NCBI GenBank assembly: GCA_029101305.1
Contig: JAQXQS010000086.1
Span: 1 to 59,592 of the forward strand
DNA length: 59,592 bases
Source: Clostridia bacterium
GTDB taxonomy: Bacteria > Bacillota > Clostridia > Lachnospirales > Lachnospiraceae
Direction: 5' to 3'
Shown here piece after piece: positions 16,140 through 24,704 of this stretch; position 1 is the first letter of the stretch, and every line of letters begins with the position of its first letter. Made by a program: the position numbers and the translations under genes. The notes under the pieces are model-generated. The model worked only from the letters and a program-made list of their open reading frames with translations, had not been told where the DNA came from and did no database searches.

Positions 16140-16186
16140 CGCCAGAACAGCTTTTTAATTTTTATTTTTTATGGAGGTAACTCAAA

Positions 16187-16387
16187 ATGAACAAGGGCAC
16201 TGTAAAATGGTTCAACGCTGAAAAAGGTTATGGTTTCATCACAGGAGAAGACGGAGCTGATGTATTCGTACATTTTTCTGCAATCAATGGTGAAGGCTTC
16301 AAATCTCTTGAAGAAGGCCAGGCTGTAACATATGACTTAACAGAGGGCGCTCGCGGAATGCAGGCAGCTAACGTTACAAAGTTATAA
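16187..16387 (+). CDS. Cold-shock protein (CspA family)
   Basis: 66 residues, a single cold-shock domain. RNP1 (KGYGFIT) and RNP2 (DVFVHFSAI) are intact, and the opening NKGTVKWFN is the family signature. It binds single-stranded RNA/DNA and melts structures in the cytoplasm. A good AGGAGG-like site (GGAGG) precedes the ATG. The gene is monocistronic, with its own strong promoter, a structured 134-nt leader and a terminator. Confidence 0.97.
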   Translation: MNKGTVKWFNAEKGYGFITGEDGADVFVHFSAINGEGFKSLEEGQAVTYDLTEGARGMQAANVTKL

Positions 16388-16402
16388 TTGAAGCAAAAAT
16401 TT

Positions 16403-16432
16403 CCCCTCGGATGTTTCCGGGGGGATTTTTTT
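16403..16432 (+). terminator. Terminator after csp
   Basis: CCCCTCGGA pairs with TCCGGGGGG around a short loop, then seven T residues. Confidence 0.85.
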
Positions 16433-16452
16433 ATATAAATCCCCTATTGTAT

Positions 16453-16484
16453 AAAAAAGGGAGACAGCTTTTATTCTGTCCCCC
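16453..16484 (-). terminator. Terminator after the 82-residue membrane protein gene
   Basis: On the minus strand GGGGGACAG pairs with CTGTCTCCC, followed by TTTTTT. Confidence 0.8.
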
Positions 16485-16542
16485 ATCACTTTACATTGCA
16501 GTCAGCAATCGTACTTTTATATTTCCCTTTATTTTGCTTCTA

Positions 16543-16794
16543 TTATTCTGCGTCTGAACTAAGTCCATTCAGATAAGAATCAAGTGCAGAAGTATCCATA
16601 ACAGTCTCTGTCGTTACACTTTCCTGCCCTTCGGTAACTTTCCCACAAACAGAGTAACCAATCCAGCATACAGCAACAATACATACAACAAGTGCCGCCA
16701 GCTTCTCAAGAGTAAGGATCAGTTTCTCCTTTTTCATAATTTTCTCACGGTTTGCTTTTTCTGCTTTATAAGCATCTACTTTCTTCTGACTCAT
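16543..16794 (-). CDS. Small single-pass membrane protein
   Basis: 83 residues. A charged Lys/Glu-rich N-terminus (about 1-28) leads into one membrane segment (about 31-50, LAALVVCIVAVCWIGY) and a short acidic, Thr-rich outer tail. AAGGAG lies ten bases before the ATG and a terminator follows, so it is very likely a real gene. I do not recognise a family and can give no function. Confidence 0.6.
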   Translation of the reverse strand: MSQKKVDAYKAEKANREKIMKKEKLILTLEKLAALVVCIVAVCWIGYSVCGKVTEGQESVTTETVMDTSALDSYLNGLSSDAE

Positions 16795-16873
16795 AGTAGC
16801 ACGTCTCCTTTGCGATGAAATATCGTCTTAGGTGAGTATAGCACACTTTCCTTTAAAATGGAAGTAGGTTTAC

Positions 16874-17713
16874 TCACACTGCCACAATAATTCCACCATC
16901 ATTTGCATACATGCTGCTGACCCCTGCAGTATCAAGAACCACGATATCCGCCAGTTTCATCTTCTCCAATATAGCTTCTTTTACCATATCTGCTTTCTTC
17001 GGATTATTACAATGGGAAATTGCAAGAACCTTATTCTCACTGTTCTCTGTCACTTCCATGATCTTATCTACCATTTTTACAAGTGCCTTATTCATGCCTC
17101 TGGCCTGATCCAACTGACAGATCGTGCCTTCCGGGGTAGAACCCATAATCGGTTTAATTTTAAGAGCGGAGGCCACAAGAGCCTTCACACGGCTGAGACG
17201 GCCATTTTTACGCAACGTTTCCAGATTCTCCAGGACAAAAAACGTATGCTGCTCTTCAATATATTTATTCACAACACTGACAACATCCTCAAAAGGAAGT
17301 CCGGCATCTTCGCATTCTGCAATTTTCATAGCGATCAGAGTCTGGCCAACGGAAGCAGAACAGGAATTAAATACATGAACCTGTACTGACTTTTTCTCCT
17401 CATGCAAAAGGCTTGCACCAAGAACTGCACTATTATAAGAGCCACTGAGCTCAGCGGAAAGAGTAACACAGTATACATGATCTGCCTCGCAGTCAAATGC
17501 CTTTCTGTAGCTCTCAGGAGATGGGCAGGCTGATTTCGGACATTCCGGGCAGGCCGCAACCTTCTGAAGGAAATCTGCCTGGTCAAATGTCTCATCATCT
17601 ATTATATTCTCACTTCCAACAGTCAGTGTAAGCGGTACGGATACAAATCTTTCATCCTGCTTCCACTGCTCTAAGAGTTCTCCACAGCTATCTATCACAA
17701 TTTTATAACTCAA
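16874..17713 (-). CDS. DegV family protein (fatty-acid binding)
   Basis: 279 residues, full DegV length. The N-terminal domain has IVIDSCGEL and the lipid-binding-pocket region SACPSPESYRKAF, with SAELSGSYNSA near residue 88; the C-terminal domain runs to AVNDGGIIVAV-type ending. DegV/FakB proteins hold a fatty acid for a kinase in phospholipid synthesis. No fakA-like gene is nearby. The start is TTG with GAGG nine bases upstream. It is divergent from the DUF5721-like gene. Confidence 0.88.
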   Translation of the reverse strand: MSYKIVIDSCGELLEQWKQDERFVSVPLTLTVGSENIIDDETFDQADFLQKVAACPECPKSACPSPESYRKAFDCEADHVYCVTLSAELSGSYNSAVLGASLLHEEKKSVQVHVFNSCSASVGQTLIAMKIAECEDAGLPFEDVVSVVNKYIEEQHTFFVLENLETLRKNGRLSRVKALVASALKIKPIMGSTPEGTICQLDQARGMNKALVKMVDKIMEVTENSENKVLAISHCNNPKKADMVKEAILEKMKLADIVVLDTAGVSSMYANDGGIIVAV

Positions 17714-17889
17714 TTATATCGTCCTCTTTTCCGTAATATGTAGTTTTAAATACCACATCTATATTAACACATTACTATGTGTTTGAAAAGAGTTTTTTTC
17801 TTCCATTTTTATTCAAGTTGCTTTATAATAAAAGTCACCAGTAAATCTGGTTTTATGGAAAATATGGTTTTATATGAAAGGAGGCTTCT

Positions 17890-18387
17890 ATGCTCGCTTT
17901 AAAAATCACGGATCTGAAAGATTTTACCAATAAGCTTTTTCTTGGAGAGACCTTTGACCACTTCTGGCTGAGCCAGGCTGAAATCGTCACAAGCAATATC
18001 TTTACCATCGACGGCAGACTTCAGAATGATTTTTTTGATAATGATGAACAGGAATTTTTAAATTCCAGTCATCGCACCTGTTCCCTGTGGAAAGAGGTAA
18101 AGCCGTTTTGCTACTCTGTTATACGTGGAAAACGGGCTCCACTTTCTTTTAAGATCGTACTTCAGTTTTCCCCCAATAAGGCGATTGCATTACTTCAGAA
18201 CGGTTCCACCTCTCCTGAACTGGTAACAGGTTTATACCTGAATCTTCAATATAAGAATAAATCCTTATTCTGTACCACCGGTACCTCCCTGAAGACATTT
18301 CTTCCAAACAAGGAGCCTGATCAGCTTTGGGATCAGTATATGCTGGATTTCTTCCATCATAATAATCTGTCTGTGGAGGAATTGTAA
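17890..18387 (+). CDS. DUF5721-like protein
   Basis: 165 residues, soluble, opening MLALKITDLKDFTNKLF. I recognise it as a small conserved Lachnospiraceae protein of the DUF5721 type, whose members have no known role. AAAGGAGG precedes the ATG and a TATAAT lies about 60 bp upstream. Its last 31 bases overlap the end of the convergent Spo0A-C gene. Confidence 0.65.
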   Translation: MLALKITDLKDFTNKLFLGETFDHFWLSQAEIVTSNIFTIDGRLQNDFFDNDEQEFLNSSHRTCSLWKEVKPFCYSVIRGKRAPLSFKIVLQFSPNKAIALLQNGSTSPELVTGLYLNLQYKNKSLFCTTGTSLKTFLPNKEPDQLWDQYMLDFFHHNNLSVEEL

Positions 18388-18710
18388 TTCTTTTCATTTC
18401 CCAGATAAAACGCAATCATATCTACAAACTCACTGTTAGTAGGTCTGAATTCAAGAGGATATCCGGCAATCTGTTCCAGTCTCTCCCGATGATTTTCCCA
18501 GCATACATTTACAATTGTGCGGATATCATGTTCAATGTTAGATGGCTTGGATTTGAATTTCTTAGCAAGTCTCGGATAAATATCCTTGGTAATTTTCATT
18601 GGTCTTTCCTGAAATTCCATTGTCATATGTATGGCTTCTGCCACAAAATAATATCCTTTATATTTCGATGTTGCTCCTAGTTTACGTATCGTTCCGTATA
18701 CCTCTCTCAT
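18357..18710 (-). CDS. Orphan Spo0A C-terminal-like DNA-binding protein
   Basis: 117 residues. The segment about 40-105 (DIYPRLAKKFKSKPSNIEHDIRT and on, including VNVCWENHRE and RPTNSEFVDMIAFYL) resembles the Spo0A effector domain, which binds 0A boxes, but no receiver domain is present. So it cannot be switched by phosphorylation in the usual way. The ATG has GGAGGG six bases upstream; a GTG five codons earlier is less likely. The 3' end overlaps the convergent DUF5721-like gene. A role in sporulation or in competing with Spo0A is inference. Confidence 0.7.
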   Translation of the reverse strand: MREVYGTIRKLGATSKYKGYYFVAEAIHMTMEFQERPMKITKDIYPRLAKKFKSKPSNIEHDIRTIVNVCWENHRERLEQIAGYPLEFRPTNSEFVDMIAFYLGNEKNYNSSTDRLL

Positions 18711-18934
18711 TTTCGTCCCTCCCACAATAAGTTACAATTCGTGTTGCTTTTTTGCAGCCTGTAATATTTTCTGCACGATATGCGCGGTAATTACAGCCAG
18801 CAATTCATTTGCCTCTATATGTAATACGAATTAAATTTCTCTTTTTTAGCTTTTGGAGACAAAAATTAAGAAATTTGTAATATTTTTTAGTATTTTCGAG
18901 CTTTTCCGCTTACTTTCATGAAAAAGAAGGTTTC

Positions 18935-18979
18935 TTTTGTGTAATAGGGACTTCCAGAGAAATTTCCCATTACACAAAA
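18935..18979. repeat. Inverted repeat with 15-bp arms
   Basis: TTTTGTGTAAT-A-GGGA pairs with TCCC-ATTACACAAAA, with a single unpaired A and a 14-base loop. It directly adjoins the htpG terminator. It may be a second terminator or a protein-binding site. Confidence 0.55.
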
Positions 18980-19020
18980 ACAGACACTCAAAATGATTTT
19001 CTCAAATTGAATGTCTGTTT
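18974..19020 (-). terminator. Terminator after htpG
   Basis: On the minus strand AAACAGACA pairs with TGTCTGTTT, extended by TCAA/TTGA, and the run of T residues continues after the stem. Confidence 0.75.
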
Positions 19021-19097
19021 GAAATAAACTCTAATCCGGATTTATGCTGTTAATTTTTTACAATCTGAATTTATTGGTTTGGATTTCCTAGTCTGAA

Positions 19098-21179
19098 TTA
19101 TTTGGTCAGCATCAGAAGGATTTCATTGCTTCTCTGTACAAATCTTGTCATTTCTTCTGGTGAAAGCTGTTTATGGCTCAGCATAGCAAGATCATATAAT
19201 TCTTCACAGATAACCGGTGTTTTCTCAGAATCCTTATTGCCTGCAACGAACTGTACAAGTGGATGTTTCGCATTGAGCACCAGTGTTTCCTGTCCACCAA
19301 ACATAGACGGATCCATACCATACATATTATACATCTTCATCATATCCTGCATACGACGGCTTTCCTCAGAAAGAGTCATCATTGCAGCAACCTTCTCATT
19401 CTTCAGGTTCTCAACTTTTACTTCCAGTTTCTCATTCTTTAATGCACTTCTGAATACTTCAGTAAGTGTCTTGGAAGTTTCTTCATCAATAGCGTTCTCC
19501 TCACGAAGTTCTTCTGAAAGATCCGCATCAATTCTCTTAAACTGGATTGTCTGGTCTTTCTGCTCTAAATGGGAAATAAACGCGCTGTCGATGTTATGTT
19601 TCAGAACAACCGCATCCTTGCCAGCTTCACGGAACATATTGATATACTGGCTCTGCTGGACTTCATCTGTCACATAAAAGATTGTAGTCTTCTCTGGCTC
19701 TTTCTTCTCTTCATTGTCAGCTTTTGTCTCAGATGTTTCCTCTGTTTTTGCATCTTCGGCTTTGGCCTCTTCAGCCTTTGCAGCTTCCTCAGGTTTCTTG
19801 TTCTCTTCTATACAATCCTTCAGAGTAAGATATTTACCATCAATATTCTTAAAGAGAATATAGTCGTTCATCTTGTCTGCAAATTTGCTATCTTTAATGC
19901 AGCCGTACTTAATAAATGGGCTGATATCATCCCAGTATTTCTCATAGGACTCACGGTCTGTCTTGCACATTCCGGTAAGCTTATCTGCAACTTTCTTGGT
20001 AATATACTCTGAGATCTTCTTTACAAATCCATCATTCTGCAGTGCAGATCTGGATACATTCAGTGGAAGATCCGGGCAATCGATAACACCTTTGAGAAGA
20101 AGCAGGAATTCTGGAATTACTTCCTTGATGTTATCTGCGATAAATACCTGATTATTATACAGTTTAATCGTTCCTTCAATGGAATCATACTCTGTATTGA
20201 TCTTAGGGAAGTACAAAATACCTTTCAGATTAAATGGATAATCCATGTTCAGATGAATCCAGAACAGTGGCTCCTTATAATCCATGAATACTTTACGGTA
20301 AAATTCCTTATATTCTTCATCTGTACAGCTATTCGGATGTTTCATCCATAATGGCTGCGGATCACTTAAGGATACCGGACGCTTGTTAATTTTAACTTTA
20401 TCTTTGGCAGGAGATACTTCTACAACTTCTTTCTCTCCTTTATCATTCTCTTTTTCTTCTGTCTTAGCATCCTCATGGATATGTTCTACAACCACATCAT
20501 CGTCACGAAGTTCGGACTCATCGATTGTCTCATATTCCTGCGGTGCATTTTCTTTGGAAAGATAGATATTTACCGGCATAAAAGAACAGTATTTCTCAAT
20601 TACTTCTCTCATACGATATTCATTAGAAAATTCTGTGCTCTCATCATTTAAGAACAAAGTAATCTCAGTACCAACTGTGGTCTTATTACCGTCCTGCATA
20701 TCATATTCTGTACCACCATCGCAGGTCCAATGTACCGGAGTAGCGCCTTCTTTATAAGAAAGGGTATCGATCTGGACTTCATCTGCTACCATAAATGCGG
20801 AATAGAAACCAAGTCCGAAATGACCAATGATCTGATCATCTGTGGTCTTATCCTTATATTTGGAAAGAAACTCTGTAGCGCCTGAAAAAGCGATCTGTGT
20901 AATATACTCTTCAACTTCATCAGAAGTCATACCAAGACCAGTATCGATAAACTTCAGGGTCTTCTCTTCTGGATTTACAATAACGTGTACTTCAGCTTTA
21001 TAATCATCTGGAAGTGTATATTCACCCATAACATCCAGTTTCTTTAATTTCGTGATCGCATCACAACCATTGGAGATCAGCTCTCTTGCAAAAATGTCGT
21101 GATCAGAATATAACCATTTCTTTATAATTGGAAAAATATTTTCACTGTTAATTGATAAACTACCATGCTTCTCAGCCAT
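19098..21179 (-). CDS. htpG: Hsp90-family chaperone HtpG
   Basis: 693 residues from the ATG with AAGGAG upstream; a GTG three codons earlier is too close to that site. N-terminal ATPase motifs are intact: ELISNGCDAI (Asn/Asp), DTGLGMT, and IGHFGLGFYSAF. Middle and C-terminal domains follow. It is longer than typical bacterial HtpG (about 620). The surplus sits in two charged low-complexity stretches: about 216-266, where the eukaryotic charged linker lies, and about 458-497, rich in Glu, Lys and Ala. A CIRCE element lies upstream, so HrcA control is likely. Monocistronic. Confidence 0.95.
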   Translation of the reverse strand: MAEKHGSLSINSENIFPIIKKWLYSDHDIFARELISNGCDAITKLKKLDVMGEYTLPDDYKAEVHVIVNPEEKTLKFIDTGLGMTSDEVEEYITQIAFSGATEFLSKYKDKTTDDQIIGHFGLGFYSAFMVADEVQIDTLSYKEGATPVHWTCDGGTEYDMQDGNKTTVGTEITLFLNDESTEFSNEYRMREVIEKYCSFMPVNIYLSKENAPQEYETIDESELRDDDVVVEHIHEDAKTEEKENDKGEKEVVEVSPAKDKVKINKRPVSLSDPQPLWMKHPNSCTDEEYKEFYRKVFMDYKEPLFWIHLNMDYPFNLKGILYFPKINTEYDSIEGTIKLYNNQVFIADNIKEVIPEFLLLLKGVIDCPDLPLNVSRSALQNDGFVKKISEYITKKVADKLTGMCKTDRESYEKYWDDISPFIKYGCIKDSKFADKMNDYILFKNIDGKYLTLKDCIEENKKPEEAAKAEEAKAEDAKTEETSETKADNEEKKEPEKTTIFYVTDEVQQSQYINMFREAGKDAVVLKHNIDSAFISHLEQKDQTIQFKRIDADLSEELREENAIDEETSKTLTEVFRSALKNEKLEVKVENLKNEKVAAMMTLSEESRRMQDMMKMYNMYGMDPSMFGGQETLVLNAKHPLVQFVAGNKDSEKTPVICEELYDLAMLSHKQLSPEEMTRFVQRSNEILLMLTK

Positions 21180-21217
21180 GCAGCTCACTCTCCTTTGTCT
21201 TCTTAATTATATCAACT

Positions 21218-21246
21218 ATAGTAATACCAAAATGACTAAAAGTCAA
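21218..21246 (-). promoter_or_regulatory. htpG: Promoter of htpG
   Basis: TTGACT, 17 bp, TACTAT on the minus strand. A second possible -10 (TATAAT, 21206-21211) lies closer to the gene. Confidence 0.65.
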
Positions 21247-21253
21247 GAAAAAT

Positions 21254-21280
21254 TTAGCACTCATTTTAAATGAGTGCTAG
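21254..21280 (-). promoter_or_regulatory. CIRCE operator (HrcA site) upstream of htpG
   Basis: TTAGCACTC, nine bases, GAGTGCTAG: the CIRCE inverted repeat (TTAGCACTC-N9-GAGTGCTAA) with one mismatch. It lies just upstream of the -35 of the predicted htpG promoter. Confidence 0.9.
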
Positions 21281-21328
21281 TAATCTATTGTTATTCACTT
21301 TGCACCAAGCAACCGCTTAAAGAATGCC

Positions 21329-21358
21329 AAAAAGGAGCACCCTTTTCGGTGCTCCTTT
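21329..21358 (-). terminator. Terminator after the surface-protein gene
   Basis: AAAGGAGCACC pairs with GGTGCTCCTTT around a short loop, with T runs on both strands. Confidence 0.85.
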
Positions 21359-21402
21359 CTGTTCATGCCCATTTCTGAAAGTAAATACTTTCTGAGCCAT
21401 TA

Positions 21403-24087
21403 TTATTTCTTTTTATTGCGGTATACAAGAATTCCTGCGATCAAAACAACCGCTACAATCAGAATGATCACAAATGGAAGAATCGGAGTATTATCTCCTG
21501 TCTTTACTGCTTTCTTCTGATTTGCATCTGACTTATCTGCAGCAGGTGTCAATGTCTGATTCGGGGATGCCTTTACTGTAAAGTTCACTTTTTTGGTATC
21601 CTGTGTACCTGTATTCACCCAGTTACTTCCATCAAATTTCTGCTGGTTATAGGTAACTGTCAATGTATAATCTCCAGTCTTACCCATACGGAAGGTTGCA
21701 GAATACGGTGCGCCATCCCAGCTTCTTGTCTCAAGAACTTCCCAATTCAATGGCAGGTATCTTACATCTCCCTTGATCGGGTTCTCAATATCTGAGCCAG
21801 CACCAACTGCAGTAAAGGTTATTTTGGTTTCTGTAGTATAATCTCCATCGGAGCTGATTCCAGTGATCGTATTAGCTGCTGCATCTGAGACGATTGGTCC
21901 ACGTTTTACAGATACATTTACGGATACAACCAGACTCAGATTATCTGGATTTGTAACTCCGTCTGGAAGAACCACGGTACCATTTACTGAGAATTTCTGA
22001 GCATCTGTACTCTTCTGATTATATGCGCAGCCCTTTACATCCCAATTTACAGATGCATTCATATCACCTTTATTGGTAGTGATCTTAACTGTAGATGGAA
22101 GCTGTAATCCATCAGCACATTTCTCCACTCCATTTGCCACGCTGATATCTGATACCTTGCCAACTGCAGTAAGCTTAGTCGCTGCTTCTGTTACAGTAAA
22201 GCTTACCGGAATATTGTAGGAATCCAGCTGATCTGTTTTAATAGAAACCGTCTGGTTATAAGTTCCTGCTGTCAGTCCAACAGCTGGAGCAACGGTAAAT
22301 GTCACGTTCTGATCTGCACTTGCTTCCAGTTCTGTCTGGGACGGAGCACTTACAGTGAATTCACCGTTTCCGCTTACAGCTACAGTGATACCGGTCAGTT
22401 TTACATTTCCATTATTTGAAATGCTGACTGTCTTAGATGCTGGAGCTTCTGTATATCCAGCTTCTTTACTGTCAAAATTTACTTCTGTAACGTCTGTAGT
22501 AAGTGATGGAGCCGGCTTTTCCTGTACTGTATAGGTTACTGGAATAGTCAGTAATGTTGTCTTTGAAGATGAATCTGCAATGATGATATTTTCTGTTATA
22601 GTACCTACTGTACTGGTATCTACAGGCTGTACCGTTAACACTGCAGTTGTACTTCCATCAGCTGGGAGATCTGTTCTGTCAAGTGCAGCCTGTACCTTTC
22701 CACTTTCTGTAGAAACTTCAAGATTTACAGTTCCTGTTCCATTGTTTTTCAGTACAACCGTCTTTGTTATTCCATCTGTACCTGCATTCTGCATAATAGC
22801 AGTGTCTGTGAAATCCACAATATTTGCGCTGTCATCTCCAAAACCGATTATTGGATTGTTCTGGACTGGCTCTTCCGGGTCTGTTCCAGGATTCTCCGGT
22901 ACAACCGGGTCTTCAGATGACGGGTTCTCTGGTGTTGATGGATTTTCTGGTGTAGCCGGATCTTCTTCAGAAGGATTCTGGGGATCTGTATTTCCAGCAT
23001 CGCTCTTACTATCTGTTACTGTCAGATTCGCTGTGAAAGATACCTCAGCACCTTCCTCAGTTGTATAAGTGATCGTATCACTATACGTTCCAGCTGCTGT
23101 GCCTTCTCTTGGCATCACCCATGCATCAACTGATTCCCCGGCTGCAAGCGAAGTCAGATCCTGAACCATAAAATGTTCCGGACTGATTTCCTGGAAATTA
23201 AGAGTACCTGTACCAGTATTCTTAATGGTAATCGTCTTCATCATAGAGGTTTCAGATTCTGCCTGTGTAAAGCCTGCTTCTGCAGTGCCAAAATCAAGAA
23301 CAGTATCTCCATTTTCAGTTACAGCTTCTGCTGCATATACCGGCTCTTCAGAAGTAGCAGCTTCTTCCGGTGTTTCGCTCTGATCTGCTTCTGGAATTTC
23401 CAGATAATCTTCTGTTCCGATATCGATCACACTATCATCTGTACTATTATCCTGGGAAGCCGCACTGTCTGCTGCTGGTTCTTCAGAAGGCTGCATAACA
23501 TCCTCTGAAGAATCTGTAGGCTCAGCGCCAATATCAATTACTTCTTCCTTCTGCTCTGCATCAGATGTATCTTCCACCTGCTGTGTACTCTCATCAGCAG
23601 AAGGATCTTCTGTTAAATCTTCTGTCGGAGCTTCCTCTGCCGGTTCTTCTGCCTGGATAACTTCCTGCTCGCTTTCCGGCATTTCTGTAGTCTCTTCTGG
23701 TGCTTCTTCTGGTGTAGCCACGATTTCAACTGTATTTGCTTTCAGTTCACCGGTTACTCCCATTTCTGATTTTCCAGTGATCTTCAGCTCAATCTTATTT
23801 CCCAGATCATCGTCTGTAAGTTTATAGGTCTTCTCTGTACCAACTTCCGTAAGCTGGTCTCCAACCTTCCTTGACCAGGAAAAACTTACATCATCATCTG
23901 TAAGCCCTTCTGGTGTAGCCTTGGTATAATCTGCACTTAATTCAGATCCAACCGCCGCAATTCCTTTAATCTTCAGCTTTCCTCCAAGCTCTCCCTCTGG
24001 TGCAGCTGATGCAAATACCAGAGAAGGAAGCAGTGAAAGCATCATAAGAAATGTCATGACCATTGCTATAATTTTCCTAGGTCTCAT
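21403..24087 (-). CDS. Large repetitive surface protein with variant sorting signal
   Basis: About 894 residues. A signal peptide (MRPRKII, hydrophobic to about 27) is followed by an Ig-like domain (about 30-125), a long acidic Glu/Pro/Ser region (about 125-245), and three similar beta-sandwich repeats containing KTITIKNTGTG, KTVVLKNNGTG and KTVSISNNGN, in the manner of choice-of-anchor D/ASH domains. A Pro-Glu-Asn spacer lies between the first two repeats, and more Ig-like sequence follows. The C-terminus has AVKTGD, a membrane segment and YRNKKK, like a non-canonical sortase signal. No sortase is in the window. AGGAGG seven bases before the ATG fixes the start. Confidence 0.75.
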   Translation of the reverse strand: MRPRKIIAMVMTFLMMLSLLPSLVFASAAPEGELGGKLKIKGIAAVGSELSADYTKATPEGLTDDDVSFSWSRKVGDQLTEVGTEKTYKLTDDDLGNKIELKITGKSEMGVTGELKANTVEIVATPEEAPEETTEMPESEQEVIQAEEPAEEAPTEDLTEDPSADESTQQVEDTSDAEQKEEVIDIGAEPTDSSEDVMQPSEEPAADSAASQDNSTDDSVIDIGTEDYLEIPEADQSETPEEAATSEEPVYAAEAVTENGDTVLDFGTAEAGFTQAESETSMMKTITIKNTGTGTLNFQEISPEHFMVQDLTSLAAGESVDAWVMPREGTAAGTYSDTITYTTEEGAEVSFTANLTVTDSKSDAGNTDPQNPSEEDPATPENPSTPENPSSEDPVVPENPGTDPEEPVQNNPIIGFGDDSANIVDFTDTAIMQNAGTDGITKTVVLKNNGTGTVNLEVSTESGKVQAALDRTDLPADGSTTAVLTVQPVDTSTVGTITENIIIADSSSKTTLLTIPVTYTVQEKPAPSLTTDVTEVNFDSKEAGYTEAPASKTVSISNNGNVKLTGITVAVSGNGEFTVSAPSQTELEASADQNVTFTVAPAVGLTAGTYNQTVSIKTDQLDSYNIPVSFTVTEAATKLTAVGKVSDISVANGVEKCADGLQLPSTVKITTNKGDMNASVNWDVKGCAYNQKSTDAQKFSVNGTVVLPDGVTNPDNLSLVVSVNVSVKRGPIVSDAAANTITGISSDGDYTTETKITFTAVGAGSDIENPIKGDVRYLPLNWEVLETRSWDGAPYSATFRMGKTGDYTLTVTYNQQKFDGSNWVNTGTQDTKKVNFTVKASPNQTLTPAADKSDANQKKAVKTGDNTPILPFVIILIVAVVLIAGILVYRNKKK

Positions 24088-24130
24088 ATGCCATCCTCCT
24101 TTACATTTCCCTTGGGTCAATTGTAACATT

Positions 24131-24159
24131 AATGTAACACATTTTAAATATTTCTACAA
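24131..24159 (-). promoter_or_regulatory. Promoter of the surface-protein gene
   Basis: TTGTAG, 17 bp, TACATT on the minus strand, about 45 bp before the start. Confidence 0.55.
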
Positions 24160-24374
24160 GCACTTTTTATTTTTCCGTAAAACAGTAGTACCTGTGTCCT
24201 TATTTACCATTATTATAGCAAGTAGTTTTTTATATATGTAATTTGAATTTTCTACGAATCTTATATAATCTTCCACTTATCACTGAAATCTGAAATCTCC
24301 CAGAAACCAGATCTGAATAATTCTGTTTTTTCTTAAATATTTAAGGTCCTTATCCTTCTACATATTAAAAAAAC

Positions 24375-24632
24375 TTACCCCTCCACGATCAGATATTTCC
24401 CATCAGGAAGAGCAAATACTTCACTGGCCTCTTCCAGATCTTCTTTGCTCATGCCATCTACATCAGCTCCCATTCCAGACAGATATTTACGGACCTCATC
24501 GATAGAATCTGCTACTACAGCCATACAATCTTCCAGGAACTCTTCTGCCTCCTCATAAGTCTCCGCTACCGGTTCATCAAAAAGCTGATCCTGTTTTTCC
24601 AGAAATGTCTGGATGCACTCTTCTGAATACAT
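24375..24632 (-). CDS. Small acidic protein, function unknown
   Basis: 85 residues, strongly acidic and predicted helical (EEAEEFLEDCMAVVADSIDEV), ending LPDGKYLIVEG. Soluble, no signal peptide. AGGAGG precedes the ATG, and it follows the HAD phosphatase gene by about 70 bases in the same direction. I have an impression of similar proteins in related bacteria but know no role. Confidence 0.6.
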   Translation of the reverse strand: MYSEECIQTFLEKQDQLFDEPVAETYEEAEEFLEDCMAVVADSIDEVRKYLSGMGADVDGMSKEDLEEASEVFALPDGKYLIVEG

Positions 24633-24704
24633 AATTTTTTCCTCCTATTATAAACATTTTAAGCTGCTCTAAAGTATGTTAAAAAAACTTTCTGATTCAC
24701 TGTG

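Larger units (their letters stand above)
18711..19097. other. Intergenic region with two inverted repeats
   Basis: 387 bases without a gene. It is AT-rich and holds the htpG terminator (18974-19020) and a second inverted repeat (18935-18979). The part beside the Spo0A-C gene should hold its promoter, but no good -35/-10 pair stands out. Confidence 0.6.

Noticed and set aside
22870-22980. Short direct repeats in the surface-protein gene as CRISPR-like
   Set aside because: They encode the Pro-Glu-Asn spacer in frame; units are short and without unique spacers.
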